Notes: generated from the letters alone by a model not told the origin. A stretch of DNA of 64,000 bases from Sunxiuqinia sp963678245 (GCA_965140765.1 OZ223308.1:682001-746000), one strand, 5' to 3'. Numbered from the stretch's first letter, positions 16,141 through 24,739 are shown. A program made the numbers and translations.

Positions 16141-18294
16141 TTAAAAGGAATATCCTAGCTTAAGTTGAAAACTCCGTCCTTGCATGTTGTAACCATCCTT
16201 TTCTGTATAATTCTCATCCAATACGTTGTTTATATTTCCCTGAATTGAGAACCCATTTGTAAATTGATAAGCCAATGAATAGTCAAATACAATTGTTCCT
16301 TCATGTTTGATTATTTTATCATCTTTCGTGTATCGCTTCTCCGTGTAGTAATCCTCAGCAGACCAATCTGTGCGAATGCCAGAAAAGCTATCAGACTCCA
16401 GTCTGGAACCAATATACCTCGCATTCAAACGGGAAAAAAGACCTTTTAAATTGTCAAATTTAAAACCAAAACTTCCGCTAGACTTAGACACGTACTGCAT
16501 ATCTTTATATTCGATCAAGCCGTCATCCAATTTAAATTCTAACTCCGATTCAAACATGAATGTCCAGTTTGAATAAAGCTCCAATTTGAATTGGCGATCG
16601 GCTAATACTCCAAAATCGAAGGAACTCACTAATTCCAATCCTTCCATTTTTGATTTATTTGCATTGGTATAGGTTTTTTCACCTGATTCTAGCAACTCTT
16701 CAGTAATTTTATCTTTATGATTTGTTTTAAAATAAGTTGCATCAATATTTAAAGCCTGATCAAGAGCTGCATATTTCAAACCAAAATCAATCGTTGAAGA
16801 CTTCTCAGGTTTAAGATCAGGATTCCCTACAAATGACTCAACATACCAATAATCCCAATCGGGAAAATATTCGGATACCTCATACTTACCTGCAACTTTA
16901 TAGGCATCCGGTACTGAAAAAGCTGTTCCAAAAGAAGAGTGAAGCTTCAAATTATCGAGTATACGAGCCTGAGCACCAAGACTGAAATTCAATGTATTGT
17001 AATTCTCATCTGCTGCTTCAGCAGTCAAATCTTCATTCGCATCAATATGATATGAATAATGGTCATAGCGAAGACCTCCATTCACACCCAACCCTAAATA
17101 TGTGTATGAAAGTTGAGTAAATATTCCCGTGTTTACATTCTTATTATTTGGCTTATAGGGAGCTGCGGGTGTAGTTTTATCAGAAAAACGTTCTGATCCA
17201 TAATCATACGTTCCATAATCAACTCCTACAATAGTCTTCAACTCACCAAACGACTGCATATCCTGTAACTGAAAACCATACTCTTTAACATTATCTTTAA
17301 AACTAATGAATCCTTCAGCTGAATTATCTGAATAGTTTGAGTTTCTTTCTCTCGTTAAATAAGGGCTAAAGCTAAATGTGTTATTCTCTGTTTTCCTTTC
17401 TACAGTTGTGTATAGATTCAAACGATTCAAATCTTTCAAACTCCGTACATAAGATCCCCAGAAATTTCCAGGAGTTTCGATATCATCCGCAAAAGTATAA
17501 GCTCCACGAATATCTACATTCCAGACCTTTCCAAAAGATGCTGACAATCCACCGCTAACTGCACTAAGTTCATATTTAGAATTTTCCATCCGACTTCCGT
17601 ACGATTCTTTATCCAAAATAATTTTATCCTCATCTGAAACCGATAGAAAGTTATTGTCTCCAATCTTATAATCTTTCCCCTGGCTTGTACGCGAATATCC
17701 CAAATCAAAATTTAAGCCATCCATAAGCTGACCTGAAAACGCCGCATCAATGGCGCTATATTTAAAACTACCTCCTGTTAACGAAATATTCCCCGACAGC
17801 TCATCAGAAGCAGTTTTTGTTATAATGTTTATCACCCCGCCCATAGCATCCGAACCAAACATGGAAGAATAAGGACCTTTTACAATTTCTACCCTTTCAA
17901 TATTAGTTGTTGAAATAGAAGCCAGATTGCGCGTTCCTGACGGCTTTCCATTGATTAAAATAAGTGTATAACTACGGGAGTGAGCACTTGGTGAAAAACC
18001 ACGCATCCCAACAGTAGCTGAAATTCCTGGATATTGAATTATATCAATATTAGTTGTTCGCTTAATTACTTCGGCAAGGCTTTCGTTGGGAACAGAATTA
18101 ATATCTTCAACCGTAATAATCTCAACTTTCTGAGGAATATTCTTCAACTTAGCGTTCAATCGAGATGCTTTTACAACAACTTCTTCAACATTTAATGTGT
18201 CGAGAATTTCAGCTTGTACAAATTGAAATGACAAGACAATTACCGCAACAACAACAATCCACTTTAATGGGATTCTAATTTTTTTTGTTTTCAT
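16141..18294 (-). CDS. btuB: TonB-dependent outer-membrane receptor, BtuB-like cobamide transporter
   Basis: A 717-residue receptor. A hydrophobic signal segment (about residues 12-28) precedes a TonB-box-like start of the mature protein (LDTLNVEEVVVKASR). The plug domain has VEIITVEDINSVPNESLAEVIKR, ISATVGMRGFSPSAHSRS and IERVEIVKGPYSSMFGSDAMGGVINIITK. A 22-strand-type barrel follows, ending in the aromatic FQLKLGYSF. There is no N-terminal carboxypeptidase-like domain, so it resembles BtuB rather than SusC. A cobalamin riboswitch in its leader and the surrounding genes support cobamides as substrate. The specific corrinoid preference is unknown. Confidence 0.93.
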   Translation of the reverse strand: MKTKKIRIPLKWIVVVAVIVLSFQFVQAEILDTLNVEEVVVKASRLNAKLKNIPQKVEIITVEDINSVPNESLAEVIKRTTNIDIIQYPGISATVGMRGFSPSAHSRSYTLILINGKPSGTRNLASISTTNIERVEIVKGPYSSMFGSDAMGGVINIITKTASDELSGNISLTGGSFKYSAIDAAFSGQLMDGLNFDLGYSRTSQGKDYKIGDNNFLSVSDEDKIILDKESYGSRMENSKYELSAVSGGLSASFGKVWNVDIRGAYTFADDIETPGNFWGSYVRSLKDLNRLNLYTTVERKTENNTFSFSPYLTRERNSNYSDNSAEGFISFKDNVKEYGFQLQDMQSFGELKTIVGVDYGTYDYGSERFSDKTTPAAPYKPNNKNVNTGIFTQLSYTYLGLGVNGGLRYDHYSYHIDANEDLTAEAADENYNTLNFSLGAQARILDNLKLHSSFGTAFSVPDAYKVAGKYEVSEYFPDWDYWYVESFVGNPDLKPEKSSTIDFGLKYAALDQALNIDATYFKTNHKDKITEELLESGEKTYTNANKSKMEGLELVSSFDFGVLADRQFKLELYSNWTFMFESELEFKLDDGLIEYKDMQYVSKSSGSFGFKFDNLKGLFSRLNARYIGSRLESDSFSGIRTDWSAEDYYTEKRYTKDDKIIKHEGTIVFDYSLAYQFTNGFSIQGNINNVLDENYTEKDGYNMQGRSFQLKLGYSF

Positions 18295-18449
18295 TAAAAT
18301 AAAGTATGGTTAAACATAAACATGCAACCATAGACTTTCAAAAACTCTTCAATTCCATAAATGAATATGAAAAGAATACAGACGGATAAATGAATGAATA
18401 TTATTCACCTCAAGCTTTTATCCCGAAAGCTATGATTAAAAAAACAGAT

Positions 18450-18625
18450 TTTGGCAGGTCTTCTGGCTCACCTTACTTTCTGAGGCCTTCCCACCCCGAT
18501 AAACGAGATAGTGGCTGGAGTTTCAGAAAGCGTTATTAAGGCTTACAGCTGCGGGTACAGCTCCGGATTCTAACCGAATTCCCATTTTGATCCTGATCGC
18601 GGAACGATCGTTGGAACCAAATCCG
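18450..18625 (-). promoter_or_regulatory. Cobalamin riboswitch (leader of the BtuB-like receptor)
   Basis: On the minus strand the conserved B12 box AGCCAGAAGACCTGCC lies at 18453-18468. Upstream of it, in the right order, are CCGGAGCTGTACCCGCAGCTGTAAG and CCAGCCACTATCTCG-like elements and the 5' helix near 18610. This arrangement is the AdoCbl/cobalamin aptamer. It ends about 155 bases before the receptor ATG, leaving room for an expression platform. Binding of cobamide is expected to switch the receptor off. Confidence 0.95.
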
Positions 18626-18628
18626 TGA

Positions 18629-18636
18629 CAAATGTA
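18629..18636 (-). promoter_or_regulatory. -7 promoter box upstream of the first riboswitch
   Basis: On the minus strand the bases read TACATTTG, matching TAnnTTTG. It lies directly before the riboswitch aptamer. The receptor therefore has its own promoter, between the porin stop (18674) and the aptamer, rather than depending only on the upstream operon. Confidence 0.6.
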
Positions 18637-18673
18637 GAAATAATTTTGGTTGGGAAAAGGCAATTTCAAAAAA

Positions 18674-19867
18674 TCAATAGCTAAAATTAATTCGCAGTCC
18701 TAGCAACATGTGTTCATCCTGAGCTGGAAACATAGGATCAATCCACTGCAAATGAGGCGAGAGAAAAACCCATTGATTAAACTGATTGCTGATGTACAAT
18801 TCGGCTAATTTCTCCTGTTCATTTTGCGCGAATGCTTTAGTTTCACCAAAAGCTAAGCCTACTTTAAACTCTCGATTCAGAAATAGCTGTTTGAACCCAA
18901 CTCCGGCACTCCAGGCTTGCTCAATGCCAAACAATTCGGAGAGTCTCTTTTCGTTTTTTGCATAGCGACCAAAAACCGTAAACCGTCCGGCAATTAGTTC
19001 ATCAAAAGAAAGCCCAAATCCCCGGCTATGGCCTGCAGCCGGATGTTCGAAACCATAAAACCGAAAATTGGCTTCCCAGCCTGTTTGTGGAAAAAGCTTG
19101 AAGCCGGTCTCTGCAATCTTAAAATGATCACGCATCAAATCATTACCAGAGTTGTCCAAACTACTCAAAGCCAATTGCAAGTAAAACCGATTGACAAATG
19201 AAGTTCGGAAACGAACACCAGGAGCATTTATTGGGGCAGGCAAAGCAGCGCTGTTGACAAATGCGCCACTTAAGAATTGAGATGTTTCGTCGTTAGCATG
19301 TAGGTTATTGTCGAAGTAGTTCGTCACATCAATTTTTCCAACATTGATTGTAAATATGTCTTTCAATGCCCGAAACTCGGCCCAGGCTTCCAGCACCACC
19401 AATTGGTCAATCCCCTCGGAATTCTGCGTTGATCCGGCGTCAGCATTTAGTCCGCTCAAATTTGGAATTAATTGATCCGGCCCATCACCACCGATGGCTT
19501 CGAGATCGAAAAACAAAATCGTATGTTGTCCAAAGCTTGTGAACGCAAAAATATCAAACGATCCCACTGCCTGGTAATTCGCATGCGACTGCGGTTCTAC
19601 CTGAAAACTAGCGGTTGCTACTCCATTGAACTGAAGCTGACCATCGCGCTTTGTAAGTGCTTTCAACAACTCATCCACTTGCTTCCGCTTTGAGCGTTGT
19701 GCTTCAGGAATATCTGATCCTTCTTCAGCAGCAAACAAACCAAAAAACTGGTTCACTAATGTTGTATCGCCTTCCTCGTTAATACATTCGTCAATAGTTG
19801 AAGCATATCCGCAAGAAGCTATCAAAAGCAAAAACGATAAAATAAAATGAGGTAGATTTAATTGCAT
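18674..19867 (-). CDS. OprB-like outer-membrane porin in the cobalamin operon
   Basis: A 397-residue exported beta-barrel protein. A signal peptide (about residues 1-22, ending GYAS) is followed by a helical, charged stretch (about 45-75). A barrel of alternating strands comes next, with features of carbohydrate-selective OprB porins: 'ATASFQ', 'FFDLEAIGGDGPDQLIPNLSG', 'EAWAEFRALKDIFTINVGKID', 'YFDNNLHANDETSQFLSGAFV', and a final LGLRINFSY. OprB proteins pass sugars and other small solutes. Here it is the last gene of a riboswitch-led B12 uptake operon, so it may serve corrinoids or precursors instead. That is inference from context. Confidence 0.8.
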   Translation of the reverse strand: MQLNLPHFILSFLLLIASCGYASTIDECINEEGDTTLVNQFFGLFAAEEGSDIPEAQRSKRKQVDELLKALTKRDGQLQFNGVATASFQVEPQSHANYQAVGSFDIFAFTSFGQHTILFFDLEAIGGDGPDQLIPNLSGLNADAGSTQNSEGIDQLVVLEAWAEFRALKDIFTINVGKIDVTNYFDNNLHANDETSQFLSGAFVNSAALPAPINAPGVRFRTSFVNRFYLQLALSSLDNSGNDLMRDHFKIAETGFKLFPQTGWEANFRFYGFEHPAAGHSRGFGLSFDELIAGRFTVFGRYAKNEKRLSELFGIEQAWSAGVGFKQLFLNREFKVGLAFGETKAFAQNEQEKLAELYISNQFNQWVFLSPHLQWIDPMFPAQDEHMLLGLRINFSY

Positions 19868-19911
19868 ACAGTTTCGTTTTTATTTACGACCCCAGGTAAA
19901 CGCAATTTAAC

Positions 19912-20718
19912 TTATTCTTCCGACTTTTTCATCATCTTCTCGCTCACTAAAAAGATAACAGGTTTGTTGGAATACGGATTTGTACGAGTAATAACAGGCG
20001 TGTCGTACACTTTTTCGATGGTATCAAAAGTCAGGACTTCTTCCGGTGTGCCTTGGGTAAATAGTTGTCCTTCTTTGAACAGAATCAATTGATCGCAATA
20101 TTCCGAAGCCAAGTTCAGATCGTGGATAACCATCAAAACGGTCAGTCCCATTTCCTGATTCAACCGATGCAGCAGATCCAAAATGCGCACCTGATGCGTG
20201 ATGTCCAAATGTGAAGTTGGCTCATCCAACAGGAGCAATTCGGGCTCCTGTGTTAAGGCCCGGGCAATGGCAGCACGTTGTTGTTCGCCACCACTCAATT
20301 CAGTCATCAGTTTGTCTTTATGCTTCAACACATCGGTAAGCTGCATATATTTGTGTGCCTTTTCTAGATCCTCTTTCGATTCGAAAAACTGAAAACGGTT
20401 CTGATACGGCATCCTCCCCATCAACACATAATCTTCCACTGACATTTGATCGAGATCAACAAATTGGCTAACGATAGCGATGTTTTGAGCCCGTTCCTTT
20501 AGCGAAAGCTTTTGGAGGTTTTTCCCTTTCAGATAAACCGAGCCTTCCAAGGTTGCAATAGAACTGGTTACTCCCCGAAACAAGGTGGTTTTTCCCGATC
20601 CATTGGGCCCGATGATCCCACTGAATGACCCTTTCTCCAGGCTCAAGCTAATTCCACTCAGCTTAAATGAGGGATAGCCGCATGAAAAATTATCGATATG
20701 GAAAAAGGATTCGCTCAT
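19912..20718 (-). CDS. btuD: Cobamide ABC transporter ATP-binding protein (FecE/BtuD type)
   Basis: A 268-residue ABC ATPase with Walker A GPNGSGKT, a Q-loop (VSQFVDLDQMSV), signature LSGGEQQR, Walker B LLLLDEPTSHLD and switch VIHDLNLA. It belongs to the iron-siderophore/cobalamin import subfamily. Its start is one base after the btuC stop. Together with BtuC and BtuF it forms the inner-membrane importer that drives corrinoid uptake from the periplasm. The substrate is assigned from the riboswitch and operon. Confidence 0.93.
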   Translation of the reverse strand: MSESFFHIDNFSCGYPSFKLSGISLSLEKGSFSGIIGPNGSGKTTLFRGVTSSIATLEGSVYLKGKNLQKLSLKERAQNIAIVSQFVDLDQMSVEDYVLMGRMPYQNRFQFFESKEDLEKAHKYMQLTDVLKHKDKLMTELSGGEQQRAAIARALTQEPELLLLDEPTSHLDITHQVRILDLLHRLNQEMGLTVLMVIHDLNLASEYCDQLILFKEGQLFTQGTPEEVLTFDTIEKVYDTPVITRTNPYSNKPVIFLVSEKMMKKSEE

Positions 20719-20719
20719 G

Positions 20720-21736
20720 TTAACTTTTCTTTCGGTTCTGACTCATTAACAATAAGAAAACCACGCCGCCAATAATTCCGGTAATCACACCAATTGGCAA
20801 CTCATTGGGTGAAATAATGGTACGGGCAACGACATCTGACAGCACCAGAAAAATGCCGCCAAGTAGAAACGATCCGACCAACAGAAAACGGTAATCGGAG
20901 CCAAACAACAGACGCAATACATGTGGAATAATTAAGCCCACAAAACCAATGACACCTGCTACCGACACACAAATGCCGGCCAGCAACGAAGCCATTATAA
21001 ACAACACCCGAATGACCATATTGGTATTAAATCCTAAGTGCATGGCTTTTTCTTCGCCCAAACGAAGGGCATTTAGCGGTTGCACAAACAGGTAGGAAAT
21101 AACCAATACCAGTAGGCTGGCAAACAAAGTCAGTTTGATCAATCCGGTGTCCGGTTCATCCAACGAACCCATAATCCAAAAAACGATGCCATGCAAGTTG
21201 TCGGAGCTGGTCGTTGCCATTAAAAACATCATAGCCGAAGAGGCAATAAAACTGACCATCACCCCGGTAAGCAGCATATTCTGGATATTGATATTCCCAT
21301 TGCGGGAGCTCAGTGTGTACACTAAAAAAATAATGACAAAAGCGCCAACAAAACCAGATAGTGGTAGCATGAATGAGCCTAGCGAAATATGCAGTCCAAA
21401 TACAATGGTAAAAGCCACACCCAAAGATGCACCGCCTGAAATCCCCAAGGTAAAAGGCTCTACCAAAGGATTGCGGTAAATTCCCTGCAGAATAACGCCA
21501 GCCAAACTAAGCGCCCCACCAACAGCTAAGCCTAGAATTACGCGTGGTAATCGAATTTTGGAAATCAACATGTATTCCATACTGCCGTCTGATCCTTTGG
21601 ATAGCAAATGAAAAACATCCATCAGACTAAGCTTCAACTCACCAACCGACAAGCCAATGCCGGCTGAAAACAAAAGCATTACCAACATCGCAACCAGTGC
21701 AATGATCCATTTTATATATCTTGTTTGAGCAAACAA
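20720..21736 (-). CDS. btuC: Cobamide ABC transporter permease (FecCD/BtuC type)
   Basis: A 338-residue polytopic membrane protein with about ten hydrophobic helices. The FecCD-family marks are 'SKIRLPRVILGLAVGGALSLAGVILQGIYRNPLVEPFTLGIS', 'WIMGSLDEPD', 'LGFNTN', 'GVIGFVGLIIPHVLRLLFG' and 'ANELPIGVITGIIGG'-like endings. It is the pore of the corrinoid importer and is co-transcribed with btuD. Confidence 0.94.
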   Translation of the reverse strand: MFAQTRYIKWIIALVAMLVMLLFSAGIGLSVGELKLSLMDVFHLLSKGSDGSMEYMLISKIRLPRVILGLAVGGALSLAGVILQGIYRNPLVEPFTLGISGGASLGVAFTIVFGLHISLGSFMLPLSGFVGAFVIIFLVYTLSSRNGNINIQNMLLTGVMVSFIASSAMMFLMATTSSDNLHGIVFWIMGSLDEPDTGLIKLTLFASLLVLVISYLFVQPLNALRLGEEKAMHLGFNTNMVIRVLFIMASLLAGICVSVAGVIGFVGLIIPHVLRLLFGSDYRFLLVGSFLLGGIFLVLSDVVARTIISPNELPIGVITGIIGGVVFLLLMSQNRKKS

Positions 21737-21802
21737 TGTCTATTTCATTTCGTTCTTCAGTACATAAATCCGGAGCTTCCACTTTCTACTTATGCACTTG
21801 TT

Positions 21803-22330
21803 TTAAAACTCAATCCCTTTCCGACTGGGAATTCCCTCATCAAACGGATGTTTAATCTTATTGATTTCCGACACATAATTGGCCTTTTCAATCAGTCCGG
21901 GAGTTACCCCCCGACCTGTCAGCACCAACTCCATGCCTTCGGGTTTCGAATCGATAAAGTTAATCAGATCCTGTTCATCCAAAAAACCATCGCGAACACA
22001 AATGATGATTTCATCCAGAATCATCAGGTTGGGTGTTGCTGTTTGACAATAGCCTGACAAATAAACTAAGGCATCGGCAACCTGTTCTCTCAACTTTTCA
22101 GGAGTTACTTCTTTGTTGAAATTCGGATGTCCATCAGTAAATCCCAGTATAGTCGCACCCAACTTTTTCAGACTGTCAATTTCGTGATAACCATACAACT
22201 CAGGTCGTTTCATAAAATGTGCATAAACCACTTTTAATCCCTGCCCCAATGCTCGTGTCGCCAATCCTACCGAAGCCGTTGTTTTGCCCTTACCGGTACC
22301 AGTGTAAATATGTACTAGTCCTCGTTTCAT
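21803..22330 (-). CDS. cobO: Cob(I)yrinic acid a,c-diamide adenosyltransferase (CobO/BtuR/CobA type)
   Basis: A 175-residue P-loop enzyme that adds the 5'-deoxyadenosyl group from ATP to cobalt(I) corrinoids. The motifs are IYTGTGKGKTTASVGLATRALG (residues 8-29), VVYAHFMKRPELYGYHEI, LDEIIICVRDGFLD and ELVLTGRGV. It is within the uptake operon. The start codon shares one base with the btuF stop, so imported corrinoids are probably adenosylated at once. Confidence 0.95.
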   Translation of the reverse strand: MKRGLVHIYTGTGKGKTTASVGLATRALGQGLKVVYAHFMKRPELYGYHEIDSLKKLGATILGFTDGHPNFNKEVTPEKLREQVADALVYLSGYCQTATPNLMILDEIIICVRDGFLDEQDLINFIDSKPEGMELVLTGRGVTPGLIEKANYVSEINKIKHPFDEGIPSRKGIEF

Positions 22331-23145
22331 TACTTGTAAATTAAGGTGATGATTTCATCCAATGCCTCAACAAAAGATAAGGGTGTTGGACTACAGGTTT
22401 TATCGGCATTCACTACAAAAACCTGTTTTTTCTTTACTGCGCTTAATGAGCTAAACTCCTCCCAACGATCCTTTTCTTCAGCTCCCAACGAGCCCATCAG
22501 CACCACAATAATCACATCAGGATTACGCACCAAAACAGTTTCGCGATTAATACTACCAACCGTCATATCCGAAGCGATATTCTCCGTTCCCGAAAATCGC
22601 ACAAAGTCATTCATAAAGGTATGCGGAACCACTGCAAACAGCGGGTTGGCTCCAATTTGGATGAAAATTTTCTGTTTGGACTGACCCGCAGGAACTTTTG
22701 CCTGAATCGTTTTCATCCGACTTTTGGCATTGGTAATGATTTCTTCAGCCAATGCCTGCTTGCCAATTGTTGCACCCAACTCAATAAACTGATCGCAGAT
22801 TTCACTAAATGACTTTGGGGTTGGAAATTCAAGCACTTTAACTCCCAGCTTTCGAAAGGTGTCAATTGTTTTTGGCTTGGTCAGTGATGTAGTAATTACC
22901 ATGTCTGGTTTTAGCATGACTGCCTTCTCGTAATTTACCAGAACAGCCGATGCTATCACCTCAGCATCGATTCCACTTTGCAAGGTGCAATAGCTGGTAC
23001 AGCCAACCAACAGTTCTTCAGCATCCAATAGATACAGGTTTTTGGTTAGCGACGGCGCCAATGAAATAATGCGCTGAGGTTTCTGTCCCAGGACACTGAA
23101 AACCACCAAAATAAACAACAGGAAACTTAGTATTCTTTTTTTCAT
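22330..23145 (-). CDS. btuF: Periplasmic corrinoid-binding protein of the ABC importer
   Basis: A 271-residue class III substrate-binding protein. A signal peptide (about residues 1-20, FSVLG|QK) is followed by KPQRIISLAPSLTKNLYLLDAEELLVGCTSYC, LKPDMVITTSLTKPKTIDTFRKLGVKVLEF and a C-terminal lobe with NPDVIIVVLMG. This is the two-lobed BtuF/FecB fold. It captures the corrinoid in the periplasm for BtuC. It is seven bases downstream of the PP-loop gene. There is no lipobox, so it should be soluble in the periplasm. Confidence 0.92.
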   Translation of the reverse strand: MKKRILSFLLFILVVFSVLGQKPQRIISLAPSLTKNLYLLDAEELLVGCTSYCTLQSGIDAEVIASAVLVNYEKAVMLKPDMVITTSLTKPKTIDTFRKLGVKVLEFPTPKSFSEICDQFIELGATIGKQALAEEIITNAKSRMKTIQAKVPAGQSKQKIFIQIGANPLFAVVPHTFMNDFVRFSGTENIASDMTVGSINRETVLVRNPDVIIVVLMGSLGAEEKDRWEEFSSLSAVKKKQVFVVNADKTCSPTPLSFVEALDEIITLIYK

Positions 23146-23152
23146 TCGTATG

Positions 23153-23800
23153 CTAATTTAATTCCAGAAACCAATGTTTACCTTTAAAATATACCTCACC
23201 TTTTTCATAGGCAACCGGGTGCTTAAAAACCGGACCGTTGACAACAAAACTGTGAAATTCTCCATTTTCAGCACAAATATCAATGCCATCCAAGTGTTGT
23301 AAATCGTTAATCATTTCCTGGTTGAAAGTGCGCCCTAAAAAATTCTGTGGCAAATGGTCAGCATGAACAGATACAACCAGCGGTTCAAAGCCGGCATCGA
23401 CCAATTCAGTCGCCAACAAATCTGTAGAATCTCCCCAAAGTGGGAAGATGGCTTGAATTCCCATATCCGCACAAACACGTTCAATCCAGCTGCGGTGTTC
23501 AATCAGGTAGATGTCGCCAAATACTCCACCCTCAAGGCCTTCTTTTTTCAACTCTGCAATTGCTAGTTTAAAATCTCTTTCGTATTCGCCACGGCTGGTG
23601 CCTCTCTGAACCAGACGAACGTTCATCGCTTCAGCTTGTCGCTGGAGCAGCTCTTTTTTCAGACCGTGCGACCTTGAAAAGTTGGTGTCGCGATCACACA
23701 TGTTAAGTAAAGCCAGCAAACGGTGTTCACCATTTTGCAGTGTGCGGTGTAAGGCTAACATACAATCCTTACCCCCACTCCATGAGAAAAATACATTCAT
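23153..23800 (-). CDS. DPH6-like PP-loop ATPase in the cobalamin operon
   Basis: A 215-residue PP-loop ATP pyrophosphatase of the diphthine--ammonia-ligase (DPH6, COG2102) family. The nucleotide motif is FSWSGGKDCMLAL at the N-terminus. RSHGLKKELLQRQAEAMNVRL, GGVFGDIYLIEHRSWIERVCADMGI and a C-terminal AENGEFHSFVVNGPVF follow the family outline. Bacteria lack diphthamide, so the archaeal/eukaryotic function does not apply. It is the first gene after a cobalamin riboswitch, seven bases before btuF. An ATP-dependent amidation or similar step on corrinoids or the lower ligand is a plausible inference, but unproven. Confidence 0.87.
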   Translation of the reverse strand: MNVFFSWSGGKDCMLALHRTLQNGEHRLLALLNMCDRDTNFSRSHGLKKELLQRQAEAMNVRLVQRGTSRGEYERDFKLAIAELKKEGLEGGVFGDIYLIEHRSWIERVCADMGIQAIFPLWGDSTDLLATELVDAGFEPLVVSVHADHLPQNFLGRTFNQEMINDLQHLDGIDICAENGEFHSFVVNGPVFKHPVAYEKGEVYFKGKHWFLELN

Positions 23801-23893
23801 TACAGCTAATTATTTAGCCTCAGAGAAATCGAATTGGCAGGAACAGGGTTCCCGTCGATCTTTTTTCCCGAAGATCCGGTTAAACAAACTGTT

Positions 23894-24070
23894 GTTGGCA
23901 GGTCTTCTGGCTCACCTTCCTTTTTAATGCCTTCCCGTCCGTCAATAGCGGACAGTGGCTGGGGTTCAAAAAGATTTCACAAGGCTTACAGCAGCGGGAA
24001 CTGCTCCGGATTTACACCGGATTCCCTTATTAAGGCACTTTCCGATAAATGGAAAGCTAGCCACCACAAC
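23894..24070 (-). promoter_or_regulatory. Cobalamin riboswitch (leader of the uptake operon)
   Basis: On the minus strand the B12 box AGCCAGAAGACCTGCC is at 23897-23912. It is preceded by CCCCAGCCACTGTCCGC, TTAAGGGAATCCGGTG and GCAGTTCCCGCTGCTGTAAGCC elements in the order of the cobalamin aptamer. The box is identical to that of the first riboswitch. It lies about 95 bases upstream of the DPH6-like gene and should control the six-gene operon through the porin. Confidence 0.95.
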
Positions 24071-24074
24071 AACG

Positions 24075-24082
24075 CAAAAGTA
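24075..24082 (-). promoter_or_regulatory. -7 promoter box upstream of the second riboswitch
   Basis: On the minus strand the bases read TACTTTTG, a match to TAnnTTTG, immediately before the aptamer. The spacing from box to aptamer resembles that of the first riboswitch. No convincing -33 TTG was seen. Confidence 0.55.
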
Positions 24083-24739
24083 AAAAATTATTTTGGGAAT
24101 GGTGAATTAGAAATATCCTATAAGGAATATCGAAAGAAGACAGCCTAATTGTAAGCGTCATCATGTCCGGTCGTTACCGGATCAGTATTATTACCGGTTG
24201 AAAGACAGGTTCCGAAACGAAGTCGGGAAGACTAAAAATCTACTTATACCTTTTCTGAAGGTTAGAAGTATCGCTATCTGTTCCCGTCAAAAGACCTAAA
24301 ATAGATTCAACTGTTTACAATACATTCTCAATTAGATAATCGACGTTTTGCTCCATCAGAAACGCCAAAGATCCGATATGCTCATATTTTGACAGGTAAT
24401 TATAGGCATTATAAACTTCCTCTATGAAATCAGTTTTATCTAACTTCCCATAAATAGCTGATGGCCCCATTCTAAGGCTGTTATTAGTTTTATCTTTAAA
24501 ACGGGAAACCAAGAAAAATCGACTTATTTTTTTTGAATTTTAGCAGATTGCCCCGTATTTTAGCCTCTTTTGTGATATTAGTAATCACTAATTTAAAAAG
24601 ATATTCTCGCTTTAAACCGAAGTTGATAAAATATAAAAAAATGGAAGACTAATATGCTAGAAAATCAACCTAGAAACGAAAGATCCGATCTTTTTGACAG
24701 ATCGAGTCCTCGCGCATCAAAGAAGGCTCTTCAAACCCC
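24083..24739. other. Gene-poor stretch with small inverted repeats and one weak open frame
   Basis: No confident gene is visible here. It contains TCCGGT/ACCGGA arms at 24166-24181, with a further ACCGGT at 24193-24198. TTCCGA and TCGGGAA lie around 24210-24227. TTAGT/ACTAA arms at 24578-24591 surround an AATC spacer. A 65-codon minus-strand frame (24315-24512) is the only protein candidate. The upstream promoter region of the B12 operon lies at its left end. Confidence 0.5.
24315..24512 (-). CDS. Possible small hypothetical protein or gene remnant
   Basis: A 65-residue frame with reasonable helical composition (DKTDFIEEVYNAYNYLSKYEHIGSLAFLM). It has an internal ATG at residue 15 as an alternative start. 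The Y-x-Y-L-S-K-Y-E-H run has the look of a helical-bundle protein, but I do not recognise a family. It has no clear promoter and stands alone between the B12 operon and the DsrE gene. It may be a decayed fragment or not a gene at all. Confidence 0.25.
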   Translation of the reverse strand: MVSRFKDKTNNSLRMGPSAIYGKLDKTDFIEEVYNAYNYLSKYEHIGSLAFLMEQNVDYLIENVL

